From Flavobacterium sp. A45 (GTDB taxonomy: Bacteria; Bacteroidota; Bacteroidia; Flavobacteriales; Flavobacteriaceae): a stretch of 64,000 nt of DNA. The notes below the pieces were generated by a model. It worked only from the letters and a program-made list of their open reading frames with translations. It searched no databases and had not been told where the DNA came from. Positions 16,353 to 24,983 of the stretch are shown piece after piece (positions within the stretch are counted from its first letter, which is position 1; each line of letters opens with the position of its first letter). Where the stretch lies: the NCBI RefSeq assembly GCF_002001005.1, contig NZ_MUNX01000099.1, forward strand, positions 52,696 through 116,695, written 5' to 3'. A program made the translations under genes and the position numbers.

Positions 16353-16410
16353 AAAAATCGCTTAAATAAATTTAATTTTCATTCGAAAATAGTTTGTTTA
16401 AGCGATTTTT
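16353..16410 (+). terminator. Terminator after murA
   Basis: Perfect 14-base inverted repeat AAAAATCGCTTAAA (16353-16366) and TTTAAGCGATTTTT (16397-16410) with a 30-base loop. The right arm overlaps a possible TTG start of the next ORF, so that start is unlikely. Confidence 0.7.
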
Positions 16411-16423
16411 AGCAGAAAAAAGT

Positions 16424-17299
16424 ATGGTGGATAGAATTAACGAACAAAAAGCGATAAAGGCGACTTATTTTAGCATAATTGGAAATACTTCTTTGGCTCT
16501 TATAAAAGGGTTAGCTGGCTTTTTCGGAAATTCCTATGCCCTAGTTGCAGATGCAATTGAATCTACAACGGATATTTTTGCTTCACTTTTGGTTTTATTT
16601 GGTATAAAATATTCCAGTAGACCGGCAGATGAGAATCATCCATACGGACATGGAAGAGCAGAGCCACTGATTACCTTTTTGGTTGTTGGATTTTTGATTA
16701 CTTCTGCTACAATCATAGGGTATGAGAGTATTATAAATATTCAAACGCCACACGAATTGCCAAAATCGTGGACGCTTTATATACTTGGTGCCATTATTCT
16801 TTGGAAAGAGTATTCGTTTCGATTGGTAATGAAAAGGAGTAAAGAAACCAATAGTTCTTCTCTCAAAGCTGATGCCTGGCATCACAGAAGCGATGCTCTG
16901 ACTTCGATAGCTGCTTTTATTGGGATTTCGATTGCATTGTTTTTAGGAAAAGGATATGAATCTGCCGATGATTGGGCGGCACTGTTTGCATCAGTTTTCA
17001 TTTTGTATAATAGTTACCTGATTTTTAGACCTGCACTTGGTGAAATCATGGACGAACATTTGTATGACGATTTGGTTGAAGAAATTAGACAAGTCTCTCA
17101 TCAAGTGGATGGAATTATCGATACCGAAAAATGTTTTATCCGTAAAGCTGGAATGAAATATCATGTTGATCTTCATGCTAGAGTAAATGGAGATATATCG
17201 GTAAAAGAAGGACATGATTTGTCTCATTTACTCAAAGATACTCTTCGGGAGAAAATACCTGAGTTAGGTCATGTTTTAATTCATATTGAACCTAATTAA
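16424..17299 (+). CDS. Cation diffusion facilitator transporter
   Basis: 291 residues from the ATG at 16424; a TTG at 16394 would add ten residues but lies inside the murA terminator stem. Six membrane segments are expected. Metal-site motifs of the CDF family are present: ALVADAIESTTD and HPYGHGRAEP in the first half, and KADAWHHRSDALTS (HxxxD-like) in the second, followed by a cytosolic domain with HVDLHARVNGDISV and HVLIHIEP. It exports a divalent metal such as Zn, Fe or Mn in exchange for protons; the metal is not determined. A terminator follows. Confidence 0.9.
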   Translation: MVDRINEQKAIKATYFSIIGNTSLALIKGLAGFFGNSYALVADAIESTTDIFASLLVLFGIKYSSRPADENHPYGHGRAEPLITFLVVGFLITSATIIGYESIINIQTPHELPKSWTLYILGAIILWKEYSFRLVMKRSKETNSSSLKADAWHHRSDALTSIAAFIGISIALFLGKGYESADDWAALFASVFILYNSYLIFRPALGEIMDEHLYDDLVEEIRQVSHQVDGIIDTEKCFIRKAGMKYHVDLHARVNGDISVKEGHDLSHLLKDTLREKIPELGHVLIHIEPN

Positions 17300-17321
17300 A
17301 TAGATTTTAGCTTAAAAGACA

Positions 17322-17355
17322 AAACCAATACTATTTTAAAAGTATTGGTTTTTTT
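17322..17355 (+). terminator. Terminator after CDF gene
   Basis: AAACCAATACT, loop, AGTATTGGTTT then T-run. Strong 11-bp stem. Confidence 0.85.
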
Positions 17356-17411
17356 ATTGCTGTTTTGATTTTGAAAATTGAAATACTTAATTTATACAAA
17401 TTTATTGGCTT

Positions 17412-17550
17412 GCACTTGCCCGCGTGAGGGATTAAAGTGGAGCTCTTTTTTATCCCGCTTTTTTGCGGGATAAAAAAAGCGGGAACGGAAAGCCCGACCC
17501 GTAGTTTCGTCTTTTGGGACGAGACTACAGGTCACGCCCATATGTGAGCT
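17412..17550 (+). repeat. Dispersed structured repeat, copy 3
   Basis: GCCCGCGTGAGGGATTAAAG, GTGGAGCTC, a hairpin TTTTTTATCCCGC / GCGGGATAAAAAA, then AAGCGGGAACGGAAAGCCCG and a second hairpin (GTAGTTTCGTC / GACGAGACTAC). Located between the convergent CDF and DUF5686 genes. Confidence 0.65.
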
Positions 17551-17563
17551 AAACGATTTTTAT

Positions 17564-20038
17564 CTAATCCATGAATTTTATCCCTACGATTACACCTTCA
17601 TTTTGGAATCCGTTTTGATACGAACGAACATAATCGATTCGGAACATTTTTAATTTTCCAAAGCCCAAGTTGTCCAAGCCTACACTGTACTCTGAATAAG
17701 GACTGGTATTGGGTACCGCCAGTAAATGATAGCCCACAACTAAGTTTGATTTTAGCAGGTTTAGCAAAGGGATTTTGTTCATTATAAATCCTCTGTCATT
17801 GTGCTCAGTATGGAACTCTAAATAACTGTCATTTGTGCTGTTTGAGTAATAAGGCATTAAATTAAATACATTCAGATAATTTCCGGATAGTCCAACATAG
17901 GTTTGATTTCCGTTGAAATGTTGATAATCCATAAAAGCAATATTTTCGGCATTAAAGAATTTTCCAGCTTTAAGGTTTAATCCAAAATCGCCTTTATTTC
18001 CAAAAGTATAGTTGTATTTTAATTGTGCATTGATTTGGCTAAATTCATATTTCTTTTCGCTTCCGGCAAATCCTTTCTCAAATCCTAAAAATAAAATAGG
18101 ATATTTTTTGTTTCTAATATTAAATTTTCCGTCTGGTCTAGAAGCATATTTGTTACCAAAATTTATTTTGGCAGTCAAATTCAATTTTGCCAAACTGTGT
18201 TTTTCGAATCCAGGATTAGTATAGTCAATGGGATCTAAGGGATTGTTTGAAAAGTATATATCCTCTTTATTGAAAAAAGAAAAATCGGTTGTGTTGAATA
18301 ATGGTTTTCGCTGCTCAAAATCGATTTTCCCTTTTAGATAAACTCCGTTTGCTACGTCTTGACCATACTCAATTTCGGCAAACTCTAAATTATATAATTT
18401 CATGTAATTGTCCTTGAAAAACAAAGTACTGATGGAATTTATAAATGGACTGATGGGTTCCTCCCGATTAAATTGCTGTACTGTGCTTCCTCCGGCAACT
18501 TTTATATTCGCATAATTTTGATTGTTGAATTGGTGCCAATATTTTCCGCTAACACGAAGGCGATCTTCTGAAAATCCATAATTAATTTTTACATCGATGT
18601 TGGTTTGGCGTCCTTTTTCTTCCTGCTTCCAGTTGGAATAGGAGAAACCGGTATCAAAATTCCATCCCTGCACTGTATTGAAGCTTAATGAGCTGAGGTC
18701 AAGCAAGCCTTTATATCCCAAAGAGAATTTTTTTGAACTGCTTTTGTATGTATAACCAGTAATAGGGTCAAAGAATTTAAACTTGTTTTCTTTCTTATCA
18801 ATTGAATCCAAGTATTTTGGAGAGTTACGAACTTTGTGAATGCTGTCTTTCCTTACATAATCGGTAATTTCCTCGGTTGTTAAAGGAATGGGTCTGTTTG
18901 CGTTCCAGAAAACAGTGTCTTTTTTATTCGAATTTATATCGACTGTCGTAATTTCGTTGGTGAATGTTTTTTTGTCAAAGGAATCAACAAACTCATAATT
19001 GTTGTAGACGTAAGTGTACTGTCCGTTGAATTTAATTCCAAATATTCCAGCACTAAATTCAAGACTTTGTGTGTTTTTTGCCCAAATTTTGTTGTTTTTA
19101 TTGTAGCTGAAGTTTTGCTTCAGCGTCATTACATCAATAACATCTTCCTTCATCCGGTAGCCTTTTATGTCTAAATCTATGGCATAAATAGCCCATGAAT
19201 CATCTACAATATAAATGTAACCTTCAAAAACAGGTTCTTTATCTCTTTTGGCAATGACTTTTATTTTATTGATCGTTTGACTGTTTTCATCGACAAAAGT
19301 GCTTTCCAATTTATACTTATAATAGTTGAATGCATTATCTGCTATTGGCGAAATCATATTGATGCCAAAACGGATAGTATTGTCATAAAAATCATAAAAC
19401 GAAGATCTTGCGGTATTGTATGCATATCCTTTGTTGTCTCCGCTTACTTTTGAAGCCGTAACAACTTCTTTCAGATTGTTTGGCTTTTCATAGACAATTT
19501 TAGAAAATGTTTCAGAGAGCGATATGATTCCAGTTCCAGTAGAATCTAAAGCGCCATTCATGTCGCCTATCTTCTGACCGAATATTTTTTTAGGAGCATT
19601 TTTCAGTTTAAAAATTCCTTTCGAATAAAAATCGGCTTTAAAGCGTGATGTTTTGCGGGTATTTTCTTTTTTGCTGGCAATTGCTTTTTTTATGATTGCA
19701 TTTGCTGGATTATCTTTCGTATGAATTATTACTTCATTAAGTGAAAAGTTTTCTTCAATCATTTTTACATCCAGAGGAGATGCTGATTTTTCAGCTGGAA
19801 CTTCTATTTTTTGAGTTTTAAAGCCCAAATATTGGAAAACAATTTTATTCTTGCCAGAAGATTTTAAATGTAGCTGATATTTTCCCTGCTCGTTTGTGGT
19901 TGTTCCGTTATAGGTGTTCTCTTCAAAAACATTAATCAACGGTAAAGGATTTCCTTTTTCATCTGTGACCGTGCCTTTTATTTGGGCTGTGGCATAAAAG
20001 GATAAAAACAATAGAAAGTACAAAAAAGCGTTTTTCAT
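17564..20038 (-). CDS. DUF5686 outer-membrane protein with carboxypeptidase-like domain
   Basis: 824 residues. A signal peptide (MKNAFLYFLLFLSFYATAQ) is followed by a CarboxypepD_reg-like beta-sandwich (about 20-95: GTVTDEKGNPLPLINVFEENTYNGTTTNEQGKY) and a long C-terminal region rich in alternating beta strands that fits DUF5686. The C-terminus (RSYQNGFQNEGVIVGIKFMD) looks like a closing barrel strand. The layout resembles TonB-dependent receptors without a plug, but transport is not shown. Probably an outer-membrane barrel with a periplasmic domain. It is monocistronic. Confidence 0.85.
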   Translation of the reverse strand: MKNAFLYFLLFLSFYATAQIKGTVTDEKGNPLPLINVFEENTYNGTTTNEQGKYQLHLKSSGKNKIVFQYLGFKTQKIEVPAEKSASPLDVKMIEENFSLNEVIIHTKDNPANAIIKKAIASKKENTRKTSRFKADFYSKGIFKLKNAPKKIFGQKIGDMNGALDSTGTGIISLSETFSKIVYEKPNNLKEVVTASKVSGDNKGYAYNTARSSFYDFYDNTIRFGINMISPIADNAFNYYKYKLESTFVDENSQTINKIKVIAKRDKEPVFEGYIYIVDDSWAIYAIDLDIKGYRMKEDVIDVMTLKQNFSYNKNNKIWAKNTQSLEFSAGIFGIKFNGQYTYVYNNYEFVDSFDKKTFTNEITTVDINSNKKDTVFWNANRPIPLTTEEITDYVRKDSIHKVRNSPKYLDSIDKKENKFKFFDPITGYTYKSSSKKFSLGYKGLLDLSSLSFNTVQGWNFDTGFSYSNWKQEEKGRQTNIDVKINYGFSEDRLRVSGKYWHQFNNQNYANIKVAGGSTVQQFNREEPISPFINSISTLFFKDNYMKLYNLEFAEIEYGQDVANGVYLKGKIDFEQRKPLFNTTDFSFFNKEDIYFSNNPLDPIDYTNPGFEKHSLAKLNLTAKINFGNKYASRPDGKFNIRNKKYPILFLGFEKGFAGSEKKYEFSQINAQLKYNYTFGNKGDFGLNLKAGKFFNAENIAFMDYQHFNGNQTYVGLSGNYLNVFNLMPYYSNSTNDSYLEFHTEHNDRGFIMNKIPLLNLLKSNLVVGYHLLAVPNTSPYSEYSVGLDNLGFGKLKMFRIDYVRSYQNGFQNEGVIVGIKFMD

Positions 20039-20123
20039 AAATTTTAATTTTTATGTTTGACGCTTTTTTGTAAGTATGTTACGAGAATATTGAGGGAATT
20101 CTGTTAAAGTTTATATAAAAATA

Positions 20124-20537
20124 TTACAAAAATGCTTCTATAGCCAAATCATAGCTTTTTAACCCAAAACCTAAAATCACTCCTTTAGCATTTCCAGAAA
20201 TATAGGATTGATGTCTGAAACTTTCACGTGCATAAGTGTTTGATATGTGAACTTCAATCACTGGCGTTGTAACCGCTTTTATTGCATCTCCAATCCCGAC
20301 AGAAGTGTGAGTATATGCGCCAGCATTAAGAATTATTCCGTCATAAGTAAATCCCAGTTCCTGTATTTTACCAATTAATTCTCCTTCAATATTGCTTTGA
20401 TAATAGATTAATTCTAATTGAGGGAATTTGTTTTTTAAAATTTCAAAATAATCTTCAAATGTTTGAGAGCCATAAATTTCAGGTTCTCTTTTTCCCAATA
20501 AATTTAAATTCGGACCATTAAGGATGGCTATTTTCAT
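20124..20537 (-). CDS. aroQ: Type II 3-dehydroquinate dehydratase
   Basis: 137 residues, usual length for the dodecameric type II enzyme. Active-site segments: NGPNLNLLGKREPEIYG (Tyr of the flexible loop), LNAGAYTHTS and EVHISN with the catalytic His. It converts 3-dehydroquinate to 3-dehydroshikimate in aromatic amino-acid synthesis. The gene lies upstream of a Xer recombinase with two OMP genes between. Confidence 0.96.
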   Translation of the reverse strand: MKIAILNGPNLNLLGKREPEIYGSQTFEDYFEILKNKFPQLELIYYQSNIEGELIGKIQELGFTYDGIILNAGAYTHTSVGIGDAIKAVTTPVIEVHISNTYARESFRHQSYISGNAKGVILGFGLKSYDLAIEAFL

Positions 20538-20851
20538 AAGTTTTGTTTTTGTAAAAATAAATAATCCATATAGATTAAAGATGCACTTTTTGTCTAAAAG
20601 CTATTATTTTTTCAAATTAAACGGATTGTTGTGTTTTTGTTAGAAAAAAAGTCTCTTTTTGAATTTTGTTAAGTGATTTGTTCTTTTTGTTTTATTATAA
20701 GGTGCTTTTGTTAAGTGGTTTATGTTTTTGTTGAATTTTAAAAAATAAAATTTTAGGAGCTTGTTTTAACATTAAATTAAGTTTTATTTGATAAATACTA
20801 ACTGGTATTTCGTACATTTATAGACGTATTAACAAACAAAATAAAAAAAAA
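20538..20851. other. Intergenic region before first OMP gene
   Basis: 314 T-rich bases between divergent genes. TTTTGTTAAGTG occurs at 20663 and again at 20704, each followed by a similar T/G-rich 15-base tract, so a 41-base imperfect direct repeat is present. A -7-like TACATTTA lies about 30 bases before the next start. No ORF. Confidence 0.4.
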
Positions 20852-21454
20852 ATGAAAAAAATTATTTTATTATTGGTAACAGTTTTTGCTTTTAGTTTTG
20901 CAAATGCTCAAGAATCAGGAATGACTAAAGCTACTTTTTCAAAAGGAGATATGTGGCTTGAGGGTGGAATTACTTTGACTACTGGAGACAGCAGTAACGA
21001 TTATTTTGCGTTAACACCCAAATTTGGTTATTTTTTAGATGAAAAATGGGCTGTAGGTGCTGATTTTAACATCTCATCAGTGTCTTATTTGCCTAACAGT
21101 AATAATCTTGACAAATCAAGCTCATACGGTATTGGAGTGTTTGCAAGATATTATTTCTTGAATCTAGGAAATTTCAAGGCATTTGGAGAAGCTGGATTGG
21201 GGTACAACCATACAAAATTAGAATATATGAATGGTTCTACTAATATGAATAATGGTATTAAAGCCAATATTGATTTGGGTATCAATTATTTTTTCACACC
21301 AAAGTGGGCTGCGACATTTACTTTAGCTGAAATTTTAAGCTATAATAATGCAAACCCTGAAAATGGTTCAAGTACTAGTGACTTAGTGATTAATGTGAAT
21401 TTATTCAACAATGTTTTTGCTCAACCAAAATTTGGACTATTGTACAAATGGTAA
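20852..21454 (+). CDS. Outer-membrane beta-barrel protein
   Basis: 200 residues. Signal peptide MKKIILLLVTVFAFSFANAQ, then alternating strands typical of an eight- to ten-stranded barrel (FGYFLDEKWAVGADFNISSV, GIGVFARYYFLNLGNFKAFGEAGLGY) and a C-terminal strand ending in GLLYKW. Function unknown; members of this group are abundant small OMPs. The start resembles that of the next OMP gene (MKKIIL and FANAQ versus FTNAQ), which suggests paralogy or a common exported-protein pattern. Confidence 0.8.
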   Translation: MKKIILLLVTVFAFSFANAQESGMTKATFSKGDMWLEGGITLTTGDSSNDYFALTPKFGYFLDEKWAVGADFNISSVSYLPNSNNLDKSSSYGIGVFARYYFLNLGNFKAFGEAGLGYNHTKLEYMNGSTNMNNGIKANIDLGINYFFTPKWAATFTLAEILSYNNANPENGSSTSDLVINVNLFNNVFAQPKFGLLYKW

Positions 21455-21759
21455 TTTGATTATTTTAGTTTATCAAAGCCTCTCAATTCGAGAGGCTTTT
21501 TTATATGCAAAAGTTTTTTTAACTAGTAGTTGGCTCAATTTTAAATAGAAAAGGTCTTTAAAATTATTGTAGGTATTAATTAACTTTTATTACTATAATT
21601 ATTATTAATTTTTCGTTCATTGTAATAAAAGACAATGTTGTTGATTGTCAAAAGATTAGCGTTTTTGTTGGGATAAATATGAAAAATACTGTTATTTTTT
21701 TATTAAAGAAAAAAAAATAACAATACATTTGCCGAAAATAACCATTATAATAAAAAAAA
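21455..21759. other. Intergenic region between OMP genes
   Basis: 305 bases: the terminator at 21475, then AT-rich DNA with a -7 box TACATTTG at 21724-21731 before the second OMP start. No further ORF or RNA seen. Confidence 0.45.
21475..21502 (+). terminator. Terminator after first OMP gene
   Basis: AAAGCCTCTC, AATTC, GAGAGGCTTT then T-run; ten-bp stem. Confidence 0.88.
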
Positions 21760-22305
21760 ATGAAAAAAATTATTTTATCAGCAGTTGCTGTTTTAGCATT
21801 TGGATTTACAAATGCACAAGGTGTTAAATTTGGAGTAAAAGCTGCATTAAACGTTTCAACTCTTACAGGAGATGTTGATGATGCATCTTCATTAGTAGGT
21901 TTTCAAGTTGGTGGTTTTGCTGAAATTAAAGTTTCTGAAAAATTCGCAGTTCAACCTGAGTTAATGTTTTCTACTCAAGGGTCTGAAAGTGAAGGGGAAA
22001 ATTTTAATTTAGATTATATTAATATTCCAGTAATGGCCAAATATTATGTAGCTAAATCTTTTAGTGTAGAAGCTGGTCCGCAAATTGGATTTTTAGTGTC
22101 AGCAGAATATGAAGGTGAAGATGTTAAAGATTTCGTGAGTTCAACAGATTTTAGCTTCAACTTTGGTGCAGGATATGATTTTACTGAAAATTTATCTGCT
22201 GGATTAAGATACAATCTTGGTTTAACAAATGTATATGATGTTGATATTTCTGATGATTCAGTTAAAAACGGTGTTTTCTCTGTATCTTTAGGATATAAAT
22301 TCTAA
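21760..22305 (+). CDS. Porin-family outer-membrane beta-barrel protein
   Basis: 181 residues. Signal peptide MKKIILSAVAVLAFGFTNAQ, then an OMP_b-brl_2-type barrel: VKFGVKAALNVSTLTGD, GFQVGGFAEIKVSEKFAVQPE, and closing strand FSVSLGYKF. Ends in Phe as barrel proteins do for BAM recognition. Substrate or role unknown. The -7 box TACATTTG lies 29 bases upstream, and a terminator follows. Confidence 0.85.
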   Translation: MKKIILSAVAVLAFGFTNAQGVKFGVKAALNVSTLTGDVDDASSLVGFQVGGFAEIKVSEKFAVQPELMFSTQGSESEGENFNLDYINIPVMAKYYVAKSFSVEAGPQIGFLVSAEYEGEDVKDFVSSTDFSFNFGAGYDFTENLSAGLRYNLGLTNVYDVDISDDSVKNGVFSVSLGYKF

Positions 22306-22328
22306 TATTTTATTAGGAATCAAAATTT

Positions 22329-22356
22329 AACCTCCCAACTTGGGAGGTTTTTTTTT
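22329..22356 (+). terminator. Terminator after second OMP gene
   Basis: AACCTCCC, AACT, GGGAGGTT then T9. Strong form. Confidence 0.9.
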
Positions 22357-22383
22357 ACCCAAAAAAGTCCTTACTTTGTTGGA

Positions 22384-23280
22384 ATGAAGTGGGAATCGTA
22401 TTTAAAGAGTTATCAGTCTTATCTTAAGATTGAAAGAGGTTTGTCAAAAAACACCATTGACAATTATTCTTTTGATATTGAGCGGTTATGCTTGTTTTTA
22501 AATCAAAATTCAATTCAAGTATCACCTATAGTCATTAATGAGGAAACAGTACAACAATTCATTTATGCAGTTTCCAAAGAAGTAAATCCAAGATCTCAGG
22601 CTAGAATAATTTCTGGATTAAAAAGTTTTTTTTCTTATTTAATATTTGAAGATTTTAGAAATGATAATCCTTTAGAATTGATGGAATCTCCCAAAACAGG
22701 ACGTAAACTACCCGATACTTTGGCAGTCGAGGAAATCGATGCACTTATCTCGGCTATCGATTTGAGTTCGAATGAAGGGGAACGTAACAGAGCTTTATTG
22801 GAAACTTTATACGGTTGTGGACTTCGGGTTTCCGAATTGGTTGCCTTAAAAATATCCGATTTGTTTTTTGAAGAAGGATTTATAAAAATTACCGGAAAAG
22901 GCAATAAGCAACGTTTTGTTCCAGTTGGAGATTTGACCCAAAAATATATTGGAATTTATAGAAATGAAGTGCGAGTTCATCTTAACATTCAAAAAGGTTT
23001 TGAAGATACTTTGTTCTTAAACAGAAGAGGACGCCAATTGACTCGTGCGATGATTTTTACTATTATTAAGGATTTGGCGGTAAAAATAAATTTGAATAAA
23101 AAAATAAGTCCCCATACTTTCAGGCATTCTTTTGCTACTCATCTGTTGGAAAACGGTGCCGATTTGCGTTCGATCCAATTAATGCTTGGGCACGAATCGA
23201 TTACTACAACAGAGATTTATGTTCATTTGGATAGAAAATTTTTAACGGAAGTGATGAATACTTATCATCCAAGAAAGTAA
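22384..23280 (+). CDS. xerD: Xer-type tyrosine recombinase
   Basis: 298 residues, Xer length. SAM-like N-terminal domain to about 105, catalytic domain after. All active-site residues are present: Arg148 (GCGLRVSEL), Lys172, His244 and Arg247 (HTFRHSF), His270 (LGHESI) and nucleophile Tyr279 (TTEIYVHLD). XerC/XerD resolve chromosome dimers at dif. It is judged to be the resident enzyme rather than a mobile integrase because of its length and its core-gene setting near aroQ. XerC versus XerD cannot be settled without a tree. No dif site was recognised. Confidence 0.88.
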   Translation: MKWESYLKSYQSYLKIERGLSKNTIDNYSFDIERLCLFLNQNSIQVSPIVINEETVQQFIYAVSKEVNPRSQARIISGLKSFFSYLIFEDFRNDNPLELMESPKTGRKLPDTLAVEEIDALISAIDLSSNEGERNRALLETLYGCGLRVSELVALKISDLFFEEGFIKITGKGNKQRFVPVGDLTQKYIGIYRNEVRVHLNIQKGFEDTLFLNRRGRQLTRAMIFTIIKDLAVKINLNKKISPHTFRHSFATHLLENGADLRSIQLMLGHESITTTEIYVHLDRKFLTEVMNTYHPRK

Positions 23281-23363
23281 TTTCTGTATTAAATATGATT
23301 TTTATAACGTTATCTATCTAAGATTTGATATTTTTGTTAATACACTAAGAAGTATCATAAGTT

Positions 23364-24869
23364 ATGATTTTTACAGCCAATAAAACACCAGAAGATTTAA
23401 ATAAATTATATGAAAGTTTAATTAAACAACTTCCTAATATAATTTTTCAAATACGAATTAATTCTCAAAAACATATAGCTGTTGATTTTTTGAGTAAACC
23501 CATTGAGTTTTTAAATGAATTTTCGATAAATGAATTTCTGGAAGATTCATATAAATTATCGAATTATAAAATCTATGAGCCTGATTTTAAAAGTTTTTTG
23601 GATTCCTATGAAAAAGCCATTTCAAGCAATGAAAAATGGGAAATTGATTTCAGGCTGCTAATGCCGGAAAGTGGATATAAATGGATTCGTATTGATGCCA
23701 CACCCAAGAAAAACGATAATGATGAGGTAGTTTTTTATGGATTGATTTCGGACATAACAGTAGTAAAAGAACAAGAGATCCGATTAAAGGTAGCTGATGA
23801 AAGATATCATTTTGCAGTACAAGCCTCGGATAGGGGGGTCTGGGATTGGGATTTGATTACGAACAAAGTCTACTATTCCTCAGAATCGATGAAAATTTTG
23901 GAACTAACGGAATCAGACCTTGTTGCCGCTCCCGAAGAATGGGACGAAAGAGTGCACCCAGACGACAGGGAAGAATATTACGGAAACATAAACCTGCATT
24001 TTGATAATAAAATCCCTTTTTATGAAACCTGCCACCGCGTTATGTGTAACGGTAGATACAAATGGATTTTGGATAGGGGTAAAGTAATAGAAAGAGATGA
24101 TGATGACAAACCTTTGCGAATCGTAGGTACCCATACCGATATATCTGCTCAAAAGGAAAAAGAAATTGAGCTTGCCAAAATGCTCGAAATTGTAAATACT
24201 CAGAATAACAAGTTGCTGAATTTTGCGCATATCGTTTCCCATAATTTAAGGACTCATAGCGGGAATATAAAATCATTATTGGACTTGCATAACGAAGGGC
24301 TTTTGTCGGATGTAGATACAATGAGTAATATTAAAATTGTATCGGATGAGTTATTTTCAACTATCGAGAATTTAAATGATTTGGTGAGTATTTATGCAGA
24401 GAAAGAAAATGATAAGCAGCAATTGAAGATTAATGGCTTTATTGATAAAGTTCTTGATGTTTTGAATGAGTCAATCAAGCTAAAATCGATTCAGGTTCTT
24501 AATTATGTCCCAAATTCCCTAAAAGTAGTGTGTGTTCCTGCCTATTTGGAAAGCATCATGTTGAATTTGGTAACTAATGCGATTAAATATTCAGACCCCA
24601 ATAAAGACCAGTCCAAAATTATTTTTACCACCGAAGCCAATGATGATTTTGTTGTTTTGAATGTAAAGGATAATGGATTGGGCATTGATCTCGAAAAACA
24701 CAAAGACTCTATTTTTGGATTGTATAAAACTTTCCACAGAAACAATGATGCGAGAGGAGTTGGTCTATACCTCACCAAAAACCAAATTGAAAATATGGGA
24801 GGTAAAATTGAAGTTGAAAGCACTCTTGATTTTGGATCTACTTTTAAAATTTATTTCAAAAAAGAGTAA
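23364..24869 (+). CDS. PAS-PAS sensor histidine kinase, orphan
   Basis: 501 residues, no membrane segment, so cytosolic. Two PAS domains (about 15-135 and 145-265; the second has the PAS_3 pattern WDWDLITNKVYYS and RVHPDDREEYY), then a short coiled coil, a phosphoacceptor helix with His293 (SHNLRTHSGN) and a HATPase_c domain with N-box NLVTNAIKYSD, DNGLGID and GVGLYLTKNQIENMGG. The HNLRTHSGN box is the variant common in Flavobacteria. No response regulator lies nearby. The signal is unknown. Confidence 0.9.
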   Translation: MIFTANKTPEDLNKLYESLIKQLPNIIFQIRINSQKHIAVDFLSKPIEFLNEFSINEFLEDSYKLSNYKIYEPDFKSFLDSYEKAISSNEKWEIDFRLLMPESGYKWIRIDATPKKNDNDEVVFYGLISDITVVKEQEIRLKVADERYHFAVQASDRGVWDWDLITNKVYYSSESMKILELTESDLVAAPEEWDERVHPDDREEYYGNINLHFDNKIPFYETCHRVMCNGRYKWILDRGKVIERDDDDKPLRIVGTHTDISAQKEKEIELAKMLEIVNTQNNKLLNFAHIVSHNLRTHSGNIKSLLDLHNEGLLSDVDTMSNIKIVSDELFSTIENLNDLVSIYAEKENDKQQLKINGFIDKVLDVLNESIKLKSIQVLNYVPNSLKVVCVPAYLESIMLNLVTNAIKYSDPNKDQSKIIFTTEANDDFVVLNVKDNGLGIDLEKHKDSIFGLYKTFHRNNDARGVGLYLTKNQIENMGGKIEVESTLDFGSTFKIYFKKE

Positions 24870-24903
24870 TAGTTTTTGTATAAAAAGACATCTAAATAAA
24901 AAA

Positions 24904-24946
24904 CCCAAATTCCAATTGTTGATAAATTGGGATTTGGATTTTTTGG
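24904..24946. terminator. Convergent terminator, kinase / rny
   Basis: CCAAATTCCAATT and AATTGGGATTTGG form a 12-13 bp stem with A-run on the left and T-run on the right, so it can serve both convergent genes. Confidence 0.75.
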
Positions 24947-24983
24947 TATTTTACACTCTGTCGCTTTTGCAATAGATTGTCGT

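Noticed and set aside
22384..23280. The tyrosine recombinase as the integrase of the tRNA-Met island
   Set aside because: It is 15 kb away, Xer-length and in core context with aroQ; it is more likely the dimer-resolution enzyme.
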